A stretch of DNA of 64,000 bases from Triatoma infestans (lineage: Eukaryota > Arthropoda > Insecta > Hemiptera > Reduviidae): NCBI GenBank assembly GCA_011037195.1, contig JAAEAF010014380.1, positions 186,001 to 250,000 of the forward strand, written 5' to 3'. The translations under genes and the position numbers were made by a program. The notes beneath the pieces are model-generated. The model had not been told where the DNA came from. It made no database searches and saw only the letters and a list, made by a program, of their open reading frames with translations. Of the stretch, positions 1-10,720 are shown in pieces. Numbering within the stretch: the stretch's first letter is position 1; each line of letters opens with the position of its first letter.

Positions 1-196
1 TACAGCTTCCTCCCATTTTTCAGTTTTGAGATATTATGTTAAAAACCATACGTACACTTACAGAGTATTCGCTAAAAAGTTTTTTTCGTATTCAAGAAAC
101 CGGAAGACATATATTTTCGGTGAAAACTCGAATTTCAAAAATCTGGTACGATCGCAATACGAGTACTTCTCTTAATTAAGAGTAAGAGAAAGTAAA
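1..196 (-). repeat. Family A repeat, head end, cut by window edge
   Basis: Minus-oriented head of the dispersed Family A repeat. It shows the shared blocks in order: TATTCGCTAAAAA, TTTTCGGTGAAAACTCGAA, AAAATCTGGTACGATCGCAA and the terminal AAGAGTAAGAGAAAGTA. The copy continues beyond the left edge of the window. It is recognised only by similarity to the other copies here; no coding capacity. Confidence 0.75.
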
Positions 197-1255
197 AAGA
201 TAAAAGTAAAAAAAGTGTATACAGAAGTTAGTGGTGATAAATTTAGGAACGTTAATTGAGTGAAAGCCGAAGAGGTGGGAAGTACGATATATTGTTTTCC
301 CTTTCTCAATGACACCAATATAACACATACAGGCGCATGTGCGCGGGTGGAGTAACATTAATGTTCCTGGCCGGACCAGAAATGTAATTGGGATTTTAAG
401 AGAGAGAGAGAATGAGATACACTGCCACACACAGAATGTGACAGATATCAACAATAAAACTATTGTTTTAACTATACCCACTAACCCTCTCTTCCACACT
501 CACTCATACTCTCTCTCCCTACCGTCTATCTGTCTCACTTGCACACTAACTCAATCTAGAATTATATAAACTGGTGACACAATCTGGGGTGTATTCTGGT
601 ATTTCTATATTATTGAAAGAGTCGTGATTCTCTCTCTCTCCACCCGTCTCTCAATCTTTCTCACAAACTCTAGGCCACAGATAAATAGATTACAATAGAA
701 GGGAAAATAAAAAGATTTTGACTTGTGATATTTTCATTCGTAAGATAATACGTACCTTGGTGAACTCATTTTTGATTTTTTTTTTAGTTATACTATTTTT
801 AATCAAACTTTGCCAATAAAAAGCCAGTGAGAGGCGGGGAGCTGAGGAAACAATCTATAATTAGCAACCTAATCTTTGTTTTATTATCTAAAAAAACTTT
901 CATATATTTTGCAATTTAGAAGCAAGACAAGTTGGGCGTGGATATTACGGTTGTACAAAGTGCTATTGACAAAACAGGGAGAAGACTTTTGTGAAAGAAT
1001 CACACCATTTTTCTCATATCAAAATTCTCATATTTTAAAAATGAATTTTTTTTTTCAAATAGGAATTTTGTACTTTCTCTTACTGGTATAAGAAGAGAGA
1101 ATGACATAGGAACAAACTCGTGGGACCCAGAAGATGAAGAAGAATGTGAGTTTTTAACATATTGGTAGACGTGTGTGTGTCTGTCAGTACACCACACAAT
1201 TATTCTGTTCATTCATAAACACATTTATATTATAGAAGAAGTCTTTCTCTATCAG
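197..1255. other. AT-rich non-coding stretch with AG/CT tracts
   Basis: No gene, RNA or element recognised. It holds a short AG run near 401-411, pyrimidine-rich CTCT tracts near 485-540 and 624-660, and poly-T runs. Short open frames on both strands have low-complexity composition and are not supported as genes. Confidence 0.6.
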
Positions 1256-1272
1256 GGAATCTCACAGCAAGT

Positions 1273-1325
1273 ATTGACGGTGAAAATTCAAAATTCCAAA
1301 ATCGGACACGATCGCAATACTTCCT
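1273..1325 (-). repeat. Family A fragment (head end)
   Basis: About 50 bp matching the Family A head in minus orientation: TGACGGTGAAAATTCAAAAT, then CACGATCGCAATACTTCCT. The flanks do not continue the repeat. Confidence 0.55.
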
Positions 1326-1353
1326 TATTTTTGTATTACTATTATTTTTTTAT

Positions 1354-2310
1354 TTGTTGAGGTATTCTAGGTCTAGGTATTCTAGGTCCTCTCGACCCAA
1401 GCTGATTTCTCCATTTCTGTCTGCCATGAATATCCGATTCAGTGAGACCGTATCCAGCCTTAGCCACTTTAACTCCTTCATTCCACCTTGTTCTGGGTCT
1501 CCCTCATTTCCTCCTTTCTTCTATTTTCTAAAATACTGCCTTCGGTATTCGGTTATCAACCATGAAGAATACTGTCGTTTAGCTGTAGCTCATTTCTGAT
1601 GTCCGTGTTCCTTACTCTATCTTTTCTGGATCTCCCAGAAAATCCATTTCGGTCGCTAACTAAAAAGTCTTCTTCTTTTATGCTTATTAAGGGTCCAGGT
1701 TTCTGCACCATACAGTATTATATTTAAAAATGGTGCTGCATGTAAGACGCTTAGTGCTCACTGAAATATTTTTACTCAAGAGTTCTTTACTCTTTTCCCT
1801 TCCCTTATTCTTTTGTCCACCTCTAATTTCGAACCATCTCCATTTTTGACTATGGATCCCAGATACTTGAAGCTCGTGTTATCTTCAGCTGATTAGGGTC
1901 GAGCTCTACATATCTTGCCCTGGGCTTCAGTGAGTTGTTTAGATTAATATCGAGAACTCAAGCCTGGTATTCTTCGCATAGTTTTTTTCAACAAGTAATC
2001 TGCATCCTCTACATCCTGCGCCAGTACTACCTGGACATCCGCTGCTCACACAAAAAAGTTATCTCTCACTTTTAAACCCATTTGATGGCATTTAATTCTC
2101 CATTCTTTTAAAGCCACATCTAAGTAAATGTTAAATAAAGTGGGAGATATGCAGCATCCTTGCAATAAACCTTCGGTAGTACTGAAGGCTTCTGAAGTTT
2201 GCGAATCTATTTTAACAGAACATTTCATTCCTTTATAAAATCTTTGAATCACTGTGATCACAAATAAATGTATTCCAGGTTTTTTTATCACTAGAAAAAC
2301 AATGTAAGAT
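1354..2310 (-). pseudogene. Degenerate non-LTR retrotransposon (RT C-terminal half)
   Basis: Minus-strand remnant of a LINE ORF2. An open stretch at 2046-2291 reads GLLQGCCISPTLFNIYLD, the typical RT motif around the QG and SPTLFN blocks, followed by ALKEW and a MGLKVRDN block. The catalytic FADD box that should follow is broken: a stop comes first and the motif then reads ADVQVVLAQDVEDADYLLKK, with the second Asp changed to Val. Further toward 1366 I can follow YLGSIVKNGDG-like, YGAETWTL, GRPRTRWNEGVKVA and QKWRNQLG segments, as in the thumb and C-terminus of many insect LINEs, but with stops and frameshifts. It is a dead, 5'-truncated copy. The clade (RTE, CR1 or Jockey-like) cannot be fixed by eye. 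A short direct duplication of AGGTATTCTAGGTC near 1361-1390 marks the 3' side. Confidence 0.8.
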
Positions 2311-3052
2311 AAATCGATCTGTTTAATCGATACTTTTTATCATCCAACATTCCTCATTTTTTCTGGATCAAAAATGCATGGAGAAAAACCTTTGCTTTTT
2401 TTTTTCATTACCACAGTTCCAATATTAAGGAGGAAATAATTTAATTGAAGTTTTCTTTACGCATGGTTAAGGAAATTTTTTTTGAGAGATATAATTTTTA
2501 CCATGTTTAAGGCCAACGTGTAATTTTTGTAGTGAACTTCCGGTTTATGTAAAGCAATACCTGTTTTCACCTGTCCAGAGAACGTATCAAATTTCTGTTT
2601 AGTTTTGAATTTCCTTATTAACATTTGGTGTTAAATTAGAATTATATATAATACACACAAAAACACACACACAACACACACACCATATATATATAAAATT
2701 ATTTAAATATTGAAAATCTAGCATCATAATAATAGGGTTAAAAATAGAATTTAATAATTATTTGTATTATTTTTGAAAGTTAATAAAAGAATAGGTCAAC
2801 AGTGGGAGTTCAACTTTACAATTCCTTATTAGTCAAAGTTTTTATAAGTAAAGGTAAAAGTTCATTTAAAATATTATGTTTTCCTTATAAAAGAATTTGA
2901 AAGTTGATCATGATTCATAGAAAGGATTTCAATATAGTTATTTTTCAAAAAAGAAAAAAAGAAAAATTAATTCGAAATAATAATTCATATTTTTATTTCA
3001 AACTTGAAGTTTGGGGTTTAGGTGGCTTTAATATAAGATATATATAAATTAA
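2311..3052. other. AT-rich stretch, one AC/AT microsatellite
   Basis: Nothing gene-like seen. It contains an interrupted AC run followed by AT at about 2650-2695. The rest is A/T-rich sequence. Confidence 0.6.
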
Positions 3053-3140
3053 CATGGCGGTGGTATAGTGGTTGATTTGTAGGGCCCACCTGATTGTGAC
3101 AATATTGCATGTTAGGGCCCTCTGTTAAACTCCCCTCTCC
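3053..3140 (+). repeat. Possible degenerate tRNA-like SINE head
   Basis: GGCGGTGGTATAGTGGTTGA resembles a tRNA 5' end with an A box (TGGTATAGTGG). The expected B box is only weakly matched about 50 bp downstream (TGTTAGGGCCC). No convincing tail or target duplication is seen, so this could be chance. Confidence 0.25.
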
Positions 3141-3439
3141 CCAAAAAATAACAATTGTTTAGAAGAGTTTAAAAGTAAGCATTATTCACAGATTTCCCGA
3201 ATCACTGATTTTCATCAATACTTTATAAGAATAATAAATATTAAAGAAAAACTAAGTTAATGTTAGGGGCTTCCCTTAGTTAGCCAAAAAATAATTCGAA
3301 AGAAGTTATGAATAAAAAATTACCCATCCCCCCCCCCCGTCTAAAGAAGTAAATAAATAAATTAACAGGCACAAAGTGAAAGTCTTTGGGAATGTTGGCT
3401 TGACTTCAAGTATCAGCATTGGCTGGAATAAAAACTGCC

Positions 3440-3760
3440 AAGTTCAGCTTATAACTAGTAAAAAGTTAATCTTTCCGGGAAGTCAGAATACTATGTTTAC
3501 CCGGAACTAAGCGACATAAATTATGTAAAACACTCGGGTATTCGGGATGAGACCACGTCTATGGTTTGTTGTAAACAGACGTTTCACCCATATTAAAATA
3601 GGCTTTTTCAGTATAGTCTAGCGTATTGTAATATGTGCGAAACGTCCGTTTACAACGAATCCACAGACCTAGTCTCAACCCAAAGACCTAAGTTTTTTAC
3701 ATGACAATGCCCGCGGAAGCCTGAAAGATTATAAATTATATCTATAAGAGTATGTTCCCC
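3440..3760. repeat. Fold-back (inverted) repeat
   Basis: Two arms pair as reverse complements around a loop of about 20 bp. The left arm, ~3521-3601, includes GTTGTAAACAGACGTTTC. The right arm, ~3622-3705, includes GAAACGTCCGTTTACAACGA. Weaker pairing appears to extend outward to about 3440 and 3760 (a CTTATA...AATCTTTC block on both sides), with unequal spacing. No coding sequence lies inside. Likely a fold-back or MITE-type element, diverged between arms. Confidence 0.65.
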
Positions 3761-4425
3761 ACAGTTCCCTGGAAATAAATGATTCCTCGAACGTTTGGAA
3801 TCACAAACCTTAAAAAGGAATGAGGATTTTCATATACCTATATATATTTCTAAAATAATAGAAATAATTGACAATTATGAGTAAGTCGCACAGGAATGTG
3901 TGCACATGTGTTTACCTAAAGGATGAAATTTAATAAAGAAGATAAGGATGGAATAAAGAAAAATCAAAGATCTTAAAGTTATATAATATTTAAGTACTAC
4001 TTGCTTTGAAAGTATTTCATTGTATTGATTTTTATTTATTATAATAATTGCTCAGCTAAAACAATATGGGAGGTCTCGATTTTAACCCGCACTTTAATAC
4101 CACAACCATAAAGATATCTTCTCCATTGGGTAAAAAAAAAAAAAAAAATAGAGGTGAATGCCCGTAGCAACGGATCCAACAAAGAGAGGTCCTAAAAAAT
4201 AAGCCAGCTGTGACTGACTCCAAACTTATATACCCACTTGATTGCCCAGCATTTGCCTGTGAACTTATCACATAACCTTTCAGACACAGGCGAGAGTCAT
4301 TCAGACCCTACGAAGACATAAAGTTATAGTTTTTAATGTGGTTTATTGAATAAATCTAAAAAATTTACTTATATTTCGGCATAATCCCCTAAAACAATTA
4401 TATATTTGTCCCATTTCTCAAATAG
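3761..4425. other. Unassigned AT-rich stretch
   Basis: No gene or repeat family recognised. It contains a poly-A run at about 4132-4149. The sequence from 4150 to 4290 is less AT-rich but has no recognisable protein or RNA. Confidence 0.5.
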
Positions 4426-4625
4426 AGAAAATAGTAGACTATGTATTGTGATCGTCAGATTGCCGGATGTTCAAAATGTAGTTTTCACCGGAATACATGA
4501 CTTGAGAACATGTATGGGTATCGGAAACTCAAACTCGGAATTCTACTACCTTACTAGGAACTACTACCATATCAGGCACAAGATTTCGGGCAACCGGAAT
4601 TGCGACTTTACTGAATGGTAGTAAG
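4426..4625 (+). repeat. Family A head, diverged
   Basis: Plus-oriented head with diverged blocks: TATTGTGATCGT, TAGTTTTCACCGGAATACAT, AGATTTCGGGCAACCGGAA and TTGCGACTTTACTGAATGG. The microsatellite and spacer sections are deleted. It ends abruptly before the mariner-like debris. Confidence 0.65.
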
Positions 4626-4639
4626 GTGGTTTGGCTTGT

Positions 4640-5260
4640 GTTAGTTTCCACTTTTTGGCGTTGCTCTGTGATACTTGGCGTGATGAATTCTTTGAGGGGC
4701 TCAAACAGAAAGAAATCTAACGATGCGAAATCAGGGCTATTTAGACAGATATAGTGCAGAATTCCCTAGCTACAAGTTCTTTCAAGGTCTGAGAGCTGGT
4801 TGAAAATAATGTGGAGCAATGTGGAGAAAGCTTTGTAGTTTGCAGAGGAAAGGTTCAATTTAAAGTTTTAAAGGTTCTTGTTCCAGAGTAAGAGTTCACA
4901 TATTACCCAATCAACACTTGCAGCTGCTGAAAGAGTAGGTTAGATGGATGTTTAGATATGTAGAGGGATTTTATCAAGCCAAAAGCACGCGCTCGTAAAA
5001 GATCCTTTATGGCTTCCTTAGATTCATAGGTTTTGATTATAGATTATAGTCTAAGACCTAGAATTAAGCTGGTCTGGAACTTTCCGCCCAAGAGATTGAA
5101 AAAAATTAAACTGCCGAGATATGCCACATCAGCCTCGGATTAAGCTACGTGATGAAACAGCTAGATAGGACTAAACAAAAAGAAATCAGACGGTGAGGAA
5201 ATTCAGACTGTTGGGCGGATTTAGCAAAGCTTTTCGTACTGATTTTTTAAATAGCATAAA
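4640..5260 (-). pseudogene. Degenerate mariner/Tc1-like transposase fragments
   Basis: Minus-strand translations show two separate, frame-broken matches to the mariner C-terminal block that normally reads HPPYSPDLAPSDFFLFxPLK. Near 4685-4745 the frame reads NSPDFASLDFFLFEPLKEF. Near 5160-5225 it reads NPPNSLNFLT, then in another frame SPSDFFLFSPI. Between them, around 4980-5030, YESKEAIKDLLRA could be the following helix. Stops and frameshifts make both inactive. Two copies of the same motif in 500 bp suggest two insertions or a duplication. The match is short, so this is a moderate-confidence call. Confidence 0.45.
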
Positions 5261-6190
5261 GTGAAAGTAGCCACTTCTTGACATGCCTGCGAATATCCTG
5301 GGCCAAACAACACGCACAACACTGCCACAATACATACAGATCCTCTGTAGAGATAGTGGCTGTAACCAACTATTTGGGTGTAACCAACAGACAAAACTTT
5401 AGTCCCACGACCACCACACACATCATACACTTTTCAGACGACCACAGCCTATGATCTAACATTGACATCTAAGAGTGTCACAATAGTATTTTAGGTTGCT
5501 GTAAGTTCTACTTTATAGTCACTCGTTCTATATATGTATATCTAACATTTATCTAACCTAAATTTTCCAGATTTTCAACCGTTGATTATCGCATTATTTG
5601 AGCGAGTGTTACCCTATGAATAATATTTTTTTCTTCCAGAATAACAGTCTTCACTTTATTTTCAAGCATTTCTCAGAAGGCTGCAGTCCTGACAATGAAA
5701 AAATCATCTCGCACCATCAGATTTTTTTTTAGGGAGGGCTGGATCAATGAATTATTGTCTGGCGTCGTTTGTTACAGCAACAAAGAATTAGTAAAAAGAA
5801 ATGTACAAAATTGACTTCCATACTTCAAGGAGTGACCTTCGCAGAAAAAAAAAATGCCCAATTAGTGATTCAAAATGTTCAACTAAAGAAGGAAAATTCT
5901 TCCATCTACTCCTCCTTCCCCCATTAAAAACAATAAGAAAAGAAATGGAGAGTGAATAAACATTAAAATGTGGTTACTTTCCTTTTCTTTTCTTTTTTCT
6001 ATGGAAACAAGCTCCTCGGGGGGGGGGGAGTAAGAAAGAAAAATAAAATAAACTCTCAACCATTATTATGTAAAATAAAAAAAAATAAGCAAGCGGTTAC
6101 TAGAAGCGAACAAGTGAAGTAAAACCAGGTAATTATGCTTTGAGGCAAACATAATCATTATGATTGAAAGTAATATACCTTTCTAACATA
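5261..6190. other. Unassigned AT-rich stretch
   Basis: No gene recognised. It contains a G run near 6018-6027 and several poly-A/T runs. Confidence 0.5.

Positions 6191-6229
<39 letters not shown>
6191..6229. repeat. (AC)n microsatellite
   Basis: About 19 uninterrupted AC units, followed by a short AT stretch. Confidence 0.95.
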
Positions 6230-6230
<1 letters not shown>

Positions 6231-6390
6231 AACATATATATACAGACTTACTGGAAATGGTATTATAAAATACGCGTTGGTATGTTTTTAAAAGCTTAAC
6301 CTTTATACTCTACCAGATAAGGTTATCCTTGCACGTCATAAAATGGACTATTATACAGTTTAAATAAAAAAGGCAAAGGAAAATAGAAAA

Positions 6391-6420
6391 TTGTTTATTA
6401 TTATTATTATTATTATTATA
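6391..6420. repeat. (TTA)n microsatellite
   Basis: About nine TTA/ATT units. Such runs can mark the 3' end of a non-LTR insertion, but no element body is visible next to it. Confidence 0.9.
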
Positions 6421-6558
6421 CATAAAATATACTTTAAAAAGAGATTCTGTCTGCTAAAAAAAATCCAGACACATATAACTAACACACTGCAGTTTTTTCA
6501 AAAACAAAGAAATATATGCACATAAACATATTTATAGATGTATGTATTTTCCATTTAG

Positions 6559-6648
6559 GCAAGGCCAACTAAAAGCTCCTCTCCAGAGCCAAGAAGGATC
6601 TCGTCCGTGAACAGCGGATACGCTCGGCTGATGTTTTCAAGTGGCCAG
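6559..6648 (+). CDS. Candidate 90-nt internal exon, unidentified
   Basis: A GC-richer island in AT-rich sequence. On the plus strand a T-rich tract ending CCATTTAG is followed by 90 nt open in one frame (30 codons, containing EPRRISSVNSGYARLMF) and then CCAG|GTGTTA. The acceptor looks reasonable, but the donor is weak. The same island is also open on the minus strand (containing AYPLFTDEILLGSGEELL, then a stop), so the coding strand is uncertain. No family recognised. It could equally be a fragment of an unrecognised element. Confidence 0.3.
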
Positions 6649-7445
6649 GTGTTATTTTATTATAACCAGTCTACTTCGGCCAGTTTTCGTTGTTTAATAG
6701 TTTATTGTTCTCTTTAAGAATAATAACAATGAAAAAATACTTAAAACAATACAACAATTCACCCCCCACCCCACACCATTATTTTAGCATACTATGTTTT
6801 TAAGTTTTTTAATTTATAATTTTTATTTAACAATTAAAAAAACAAAAATTTCTTTCATAAAAACTCTAATAATGAAATTAATGTGTAATAATATTTAATT
6901 ATAACACTGTACCCTGTAATTCCTTCTGTGTAATTAAATATTAAAAAAAAAAGATAATTATCTATCATTTACGGTTGCCATCAATTAAACGGCTCAAGAA
7001 TTATTACTGCATAATATTAATCTATATCTATCTATAATTTAAAATATCACTACTACAATTTAAACCTGATTTTGATGCGCTTATAATTTAAAAAAACAAA
7101 GAACTTACTGCTAAATGATTTAAATATAAATTTTTCCAAGGATTCAATACAGGATCCGGAAACCTTAAAATTTAAAATCAAGGTCCAACTGAACATATCA
7201 TCAATACTCAACAGTATAACACTAAAAGAGGCGTTCCTTTCATTATCTCGTACAAAAGGAAGTAGGTCAGAGATCATTGCTGAAGAGCATTGGGTTTGTT
7301 ATGTACCTATATATTTTTTTAAGAAATTCCTGTGTTTGCTCAAGGAATCTCTAAGTATCCCTTGGGTTTGACTATGCCTAACAATACAACCAATACGTAT
7401 AGTAGAATATTCTCATAAATTCTGCAGAAGCAGCTGTTTTGTAAA
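6649..7445. other. AT-rich stretch, nothing recognised
   Basis: No feature seen beyond short homopolymer runs. A 74-codon minus-strand open frame at 7053-7277 matches no domain I know. Confidence 0.5.
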
Positions 7446-7600
7446 CAAATTCTGGTGTAAAACAATCACACGACTTTCTCTTGCTCTAATTAATATAATT
7501 TAATCAAGAAATTTACAGTAAAATTGCAACCTGACAATGTTCAGTTGGGCTGGACATAGAAATGTTTTCTTTTCTAGGAAAACTGATTTTCGTAGAATTC
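7446..7600 (-). repeat. Family A tail fragment
   Basis: Starts with the tail motif in minus orientation: TCTGGTGTAAAACAATCACA, CGACTTTCTCTTGCTCTAAT, then TTAATCAAGAAATTT, as in the copy at 23793. A short GGAAAACTGATTTT block follows and the match then fades. Confidence 0.6.
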
Positions 7601-9603
7601 TGTAGAAGTTGAGACATAAAGCTTGTCTCTAAACTCGGGATGGTTTGAGCTTTGTCTATAAAACAGTCGGAATTATTTCGACATCGTCTACAGCGATTTT
7701 CACTAGGTCCTTACTAGATTATTTTTGGTTGTCTTTGAACTGTGTCCAGTTTTAGAGCATGTTAAAGTGAAAATTCTTTCAATAGAGCACACGTACTTGT
7801 ACTAACAATTATTATTGTCATAATAGCCCATTAGAGAACTATTAATAAGAAAAGAAAAGCCTATAATAGAATGATTAAAAGTGCAAATATATGTAACTAA
7901 TAAAAGGTCTATTATTAATCCATCAAGCTGAGTGTAATATAATATACACCTCAGTTTACATACAAGACCAACCTGGCCCCTTTTATTCATTGTTATGTAA
8001 TGTAAATTTATTTATACAGACTATAGAGTATAGCACTGTCTGAACTTAGAATGTGGAGTAAAAGAGGTACTGTACAAAAAAATCTTTTGTTCCGATTTTA
8101 AGTTTCAATTAATGATCTTGATGTTACTTCTTTTTTTTTTTTTGCAGATTGAAGGGCAGAAAATTGTGTCAGTCACAGTTGTCAATTCATTCAAAACCAG
8201 CTTTTGCTTTTTAGATTATTTAGTATTCTACTTTTGTCTGTTTGTACGTCAACATCAATTTTAAATATTGTAACTCATAAACGTCATTAATTATCTTCTT
8301 TTTTTTTTTTTTTAATTGTTTTTCATAAAAGATTATAATAATCGAAATTACATCATAGGGTGTGTGCCTTTTTAAATATATAACGCATTTATTCCAAGCA
8401 CTATATCTTTTCTTCTTCATCTTACTATCCATATTTGGTTGCGAAAAATTACATAAGAAGGACATAAGTTAGACGTAAATGGACATCAAACAGTTGAACT
8501 TTCATTTTGTTACATATCATTCAAATAAAAGCTTCCTCTATAATAAAACAAAATCGCTAACTGAATATAGTTAGCAGTGAAAAAGAAATAACAGCTGTTT
8601 CAGATGTGTCTAACAATTTATGAAAACCAGCTGTGCGTAAATTAATGAAAAGTTTTATTTTTAGAACTTTGTTCAATAGAATTTTCACCATTTTCATTAT
8701 AATATAGTTTTCATAATTTTTCAATGGTTAATAATCTAGAGAAGCAAACAGTAATTGAATACTCAAGTTTTATGGAATATCTGTTGCGCCCTTCTTTCAT
8801 AGATGAAAATGCAGAAAATTAATGTTTCAAACAGGACTTATTTTTAAAGTTTTCCGCGTACGGAAAATGATTTGTTTTTGTTATTACTTGGAAAATTAGC
8901 AACTACAATACCAAGTACTATATAGAAAAAAAAATCGAATGCGAGAATAAAAAGTAAAACATACAGGGATTTGTCAAACCACCCAATAGAACAACTCTAC
9001 TAACCTGATAGGAAACTAAAGTAAACCTTGAAATCATATTCTTAGTATGAGCTGTCTGGAAATGAAATTGTTCAATTAATGGCTTGGAATTGGTTTCTGG
9101 AGATGAATAAAATCTCAGGAAAACGGCTAAAAACGCTACATCGTATCTTCATGGACATTGCATTGGATACCAAGAAGCATTTTTCGCTGCACTTTTCGCT
9201 GAGAATCTATACTGGATATTTCGTGTAGGCATCACAAGAGATTCTGCAAAGGATTCGGAAAATAGATTTCTTTTTTTTTTTTTAGTTCTTCGAGAGTTTC
9301 CTTGAACTTAGTAATCTTGTTCTTATACATTTTTTAATAATATTTTTTTGAGAAACTTCTTTATTTTGAGGAATTCAGACATACTGTGATGTTAAATTTC
9401 CTCCCTAAAGTCTCACTTCCATTTATTATATCTAGACATCATTTTTACAGTAATAATAACAATAATTAAAGGCGCTAATGTCCTCAGAAGTCGAAACGCC
9501 AAAAAATGATTAAATTATAGCAAAATTTCCAAGTTTGAAGAAAAATTGCTAAAGAGAGATATTCAGAATTGCATTCACAGCAAAAGTTATTTGTTTCCCT
9601 CAT
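7601..9603. other. AT-rich stretch, no gene recognised
   Basis: About 2 kb with poly-T/poly-A runs (for example 8131-8143, 8299-8312 and 9271-9283) and short non-conserved open frames. The sequence near 9110-9260 is less AT-rich but not identifiable. Confidence 0.5.
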
Positions 9604-9821
9604 AAGAATTTTACTTTCTCTTACTAAGCTGAAAGTACAAATACAAGTTCACCGGAAATACAAATTTTTATGGCCCTCCGAGTACGTAGGGAAAGTTCCG
9701 GTTCTTTTTCTGAGTGTTAGTGAATGTGTCATGTGTTGGATGTTTCGTTAGCATTATTCAAACATGAAAAATTCTAGATAGTTCCAACTTGATATTCCGT
9801 TCCAAGCATCGCCAAGAGATC
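9604..9821 (+). repeat. Family A copy, left part, split by LTR insertion
   Basis: Begins TTTTACTTTCTCTTACTAAG and includes TTCACCGGAAATACAAATTT and ACTTGATATTCCGTTCCAAG, all Family A blocks. It is interrupted at 9821 by the LTR element. The block that would follow continues at 11057 (CGATACTAAGGGTTTTCATG), which matches the family's GATACGAAGATTTCGGGC segment. Confidence 0.75.
9818..9821. other. Target-site duplication (left copy)
   Basis: GATC immediately before the LTR's TG. The same GATC follows the CA end of the right-hand LTR at 11053-11056. Four to six bp duplications are usual for BEL/Pao-type integrases. Confidence 0.75.
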
Positions 9822-10151
9822 TGTAGGGGTAGTGAACCCCCACCACTCATCCACTCTAGCGGAGAGAAACAGCCCCTCTCGCAAAGAGAGGAGAGGCTCG
9901 GCCAGTATATATATATATATATGAGATAGGCAACGAGACATCATTCAGATAGAATTCTGTTGATTTACACATCAGTTTAACATCGCTCCGTTCAAATCTT
10001 CTTAGCCACGTCAGTCTGTCAGTTCAGTTAGTGTAAAGTCCTTGGCAGTCAGTCATATACATATATATCAATTGTATATCTTAAACCAAATCTTAAGGTG
10101 TTATTTATCACTCATCAAGCAACAACCTACATCTCCTCGCAACACCCTTCA
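9822..10151 (+). mobile_element. LTR 1 of composite LTR retrotransposon
   Basis: Starts TGTAGGGGTAGTGAACCCCC. It is collinear over about 330 bp with the LTR at 10721-11052, with scattered differences: AT-run length, copy number of a TTCAG unit, and an ATCAATTGT insertion. It holds an AT-rich TATA-like run near 9906-9921 in its promoter half. Its end reads CACCCTTCA rather than the CCCTTACA of the right-hand LTR, so the 3' edge is altered. No primer-binding site follows; the inverted LTR begins two bases later. Confidence 0.9.
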
Positions 10152-10152
10152 A

Positions 10153-10527
10153 TGTAAGGGTTTGTGAGGAGATGTTGGTTGTTGATGATGAAAGATAAAC
10201 ACCTTAAGATTTGGTTTAAGGTATATAATTGATATATATATATGTATATGACTGTATACCAAAGACTTTACACTTTAGAGTTTAGAACCTAACTGAACTG
10301 ACAGACTGACGTGGCTAAACGATATGTACGGAGTGTGAGAGAACAGAATGATGTCTGACGTGTAAGACTGAATTGAACAGAAATGAATTTCTGACTGTCT
10401 CTCTCGTATTTATATACACTAGCCGAGCCTCTCCTCTCTCTGTGCGAGAGGGGCTGTCTCTCTCCGATGAGTGGTGGGGGTTCACTCGCTAGCGTGGATG
10501 AGTGGTGGGGGGTTCACTACCCCTACA
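10153..10527 (-). mobile_element. Inverted, diverged LTR copy inside the composite element
   Basis: Reverse complement of the same LTR: it starts TGTAAGGGTTTGTGAGGAGA and ends CTACCCCTACA. It is clearly more diverged from LTRs 1 and 3 than they are from each other, and has a small duplication of GATGAGTGGTGGGGGTTCAC at its outer end (~10467-10520). It abuts LTR 1 head-to-head, giving a near-perfect junction palindrome. Flanking four-base pairs (TCAA and TCAT) do not match cleanly, so a simple nested solo-LTR insertion is not proven. Confidence 0.85.
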
Positions 10528-10720
10528 TCATCAAAGAAGGAGAGTTTCTATTTCTAAACCACCTTCGCCTTGTAAATTTTGTCAAGGCAACCATTGGAAC
10601 CGCGACTGCAAAAACAACAATAATAATTTTAATAATAATAAACAAGCGCGCACTAATTTTGGCAAAAAGCCACAATTTAAACACAAAAAAAATATAAAAA
10701 AAAATTCAGGAGGGGGATGA
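10528..10720 (+). CDS. Remnant gag C-terminus with BEL/Pao-type zinc knuckle
   Basis: An open frame on the plus strand enters from the inverted LTR and ends in TGA at 10718-10720. It encodes PCKFCQGNHWNRDCK, a C-x2-C-x3-H-x4-C knuckle. The three-residue spacing before His is the form I associate with BEL/Pao gag proteins; retroviral and copia gags usually have four. An Asn-rich and Lys-rich basic tail follows, then NSGGG and the stop. The capsid part of gag and all of pol (protease, RT, RNase H, integrase) are absent, so only the nucleic-acid-binding tail is left. The frame stays open through the AT-rich part, but nothing shows it is translated. Confidence 0.7.
10708..10717 (+). other. Polypurine tract before the right-hand LTR
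   Basis: AGGAGGGGGA lies directly upstream of the TGA and the LTR's TG. Position and composition fit a plus-strand primer tract. Confidence 0.7.

Noticed and set aside
6391..6420. 3' end of a non-LTR element, because of the TTA run
   Set aside because: No element body or target duplication found on either side.
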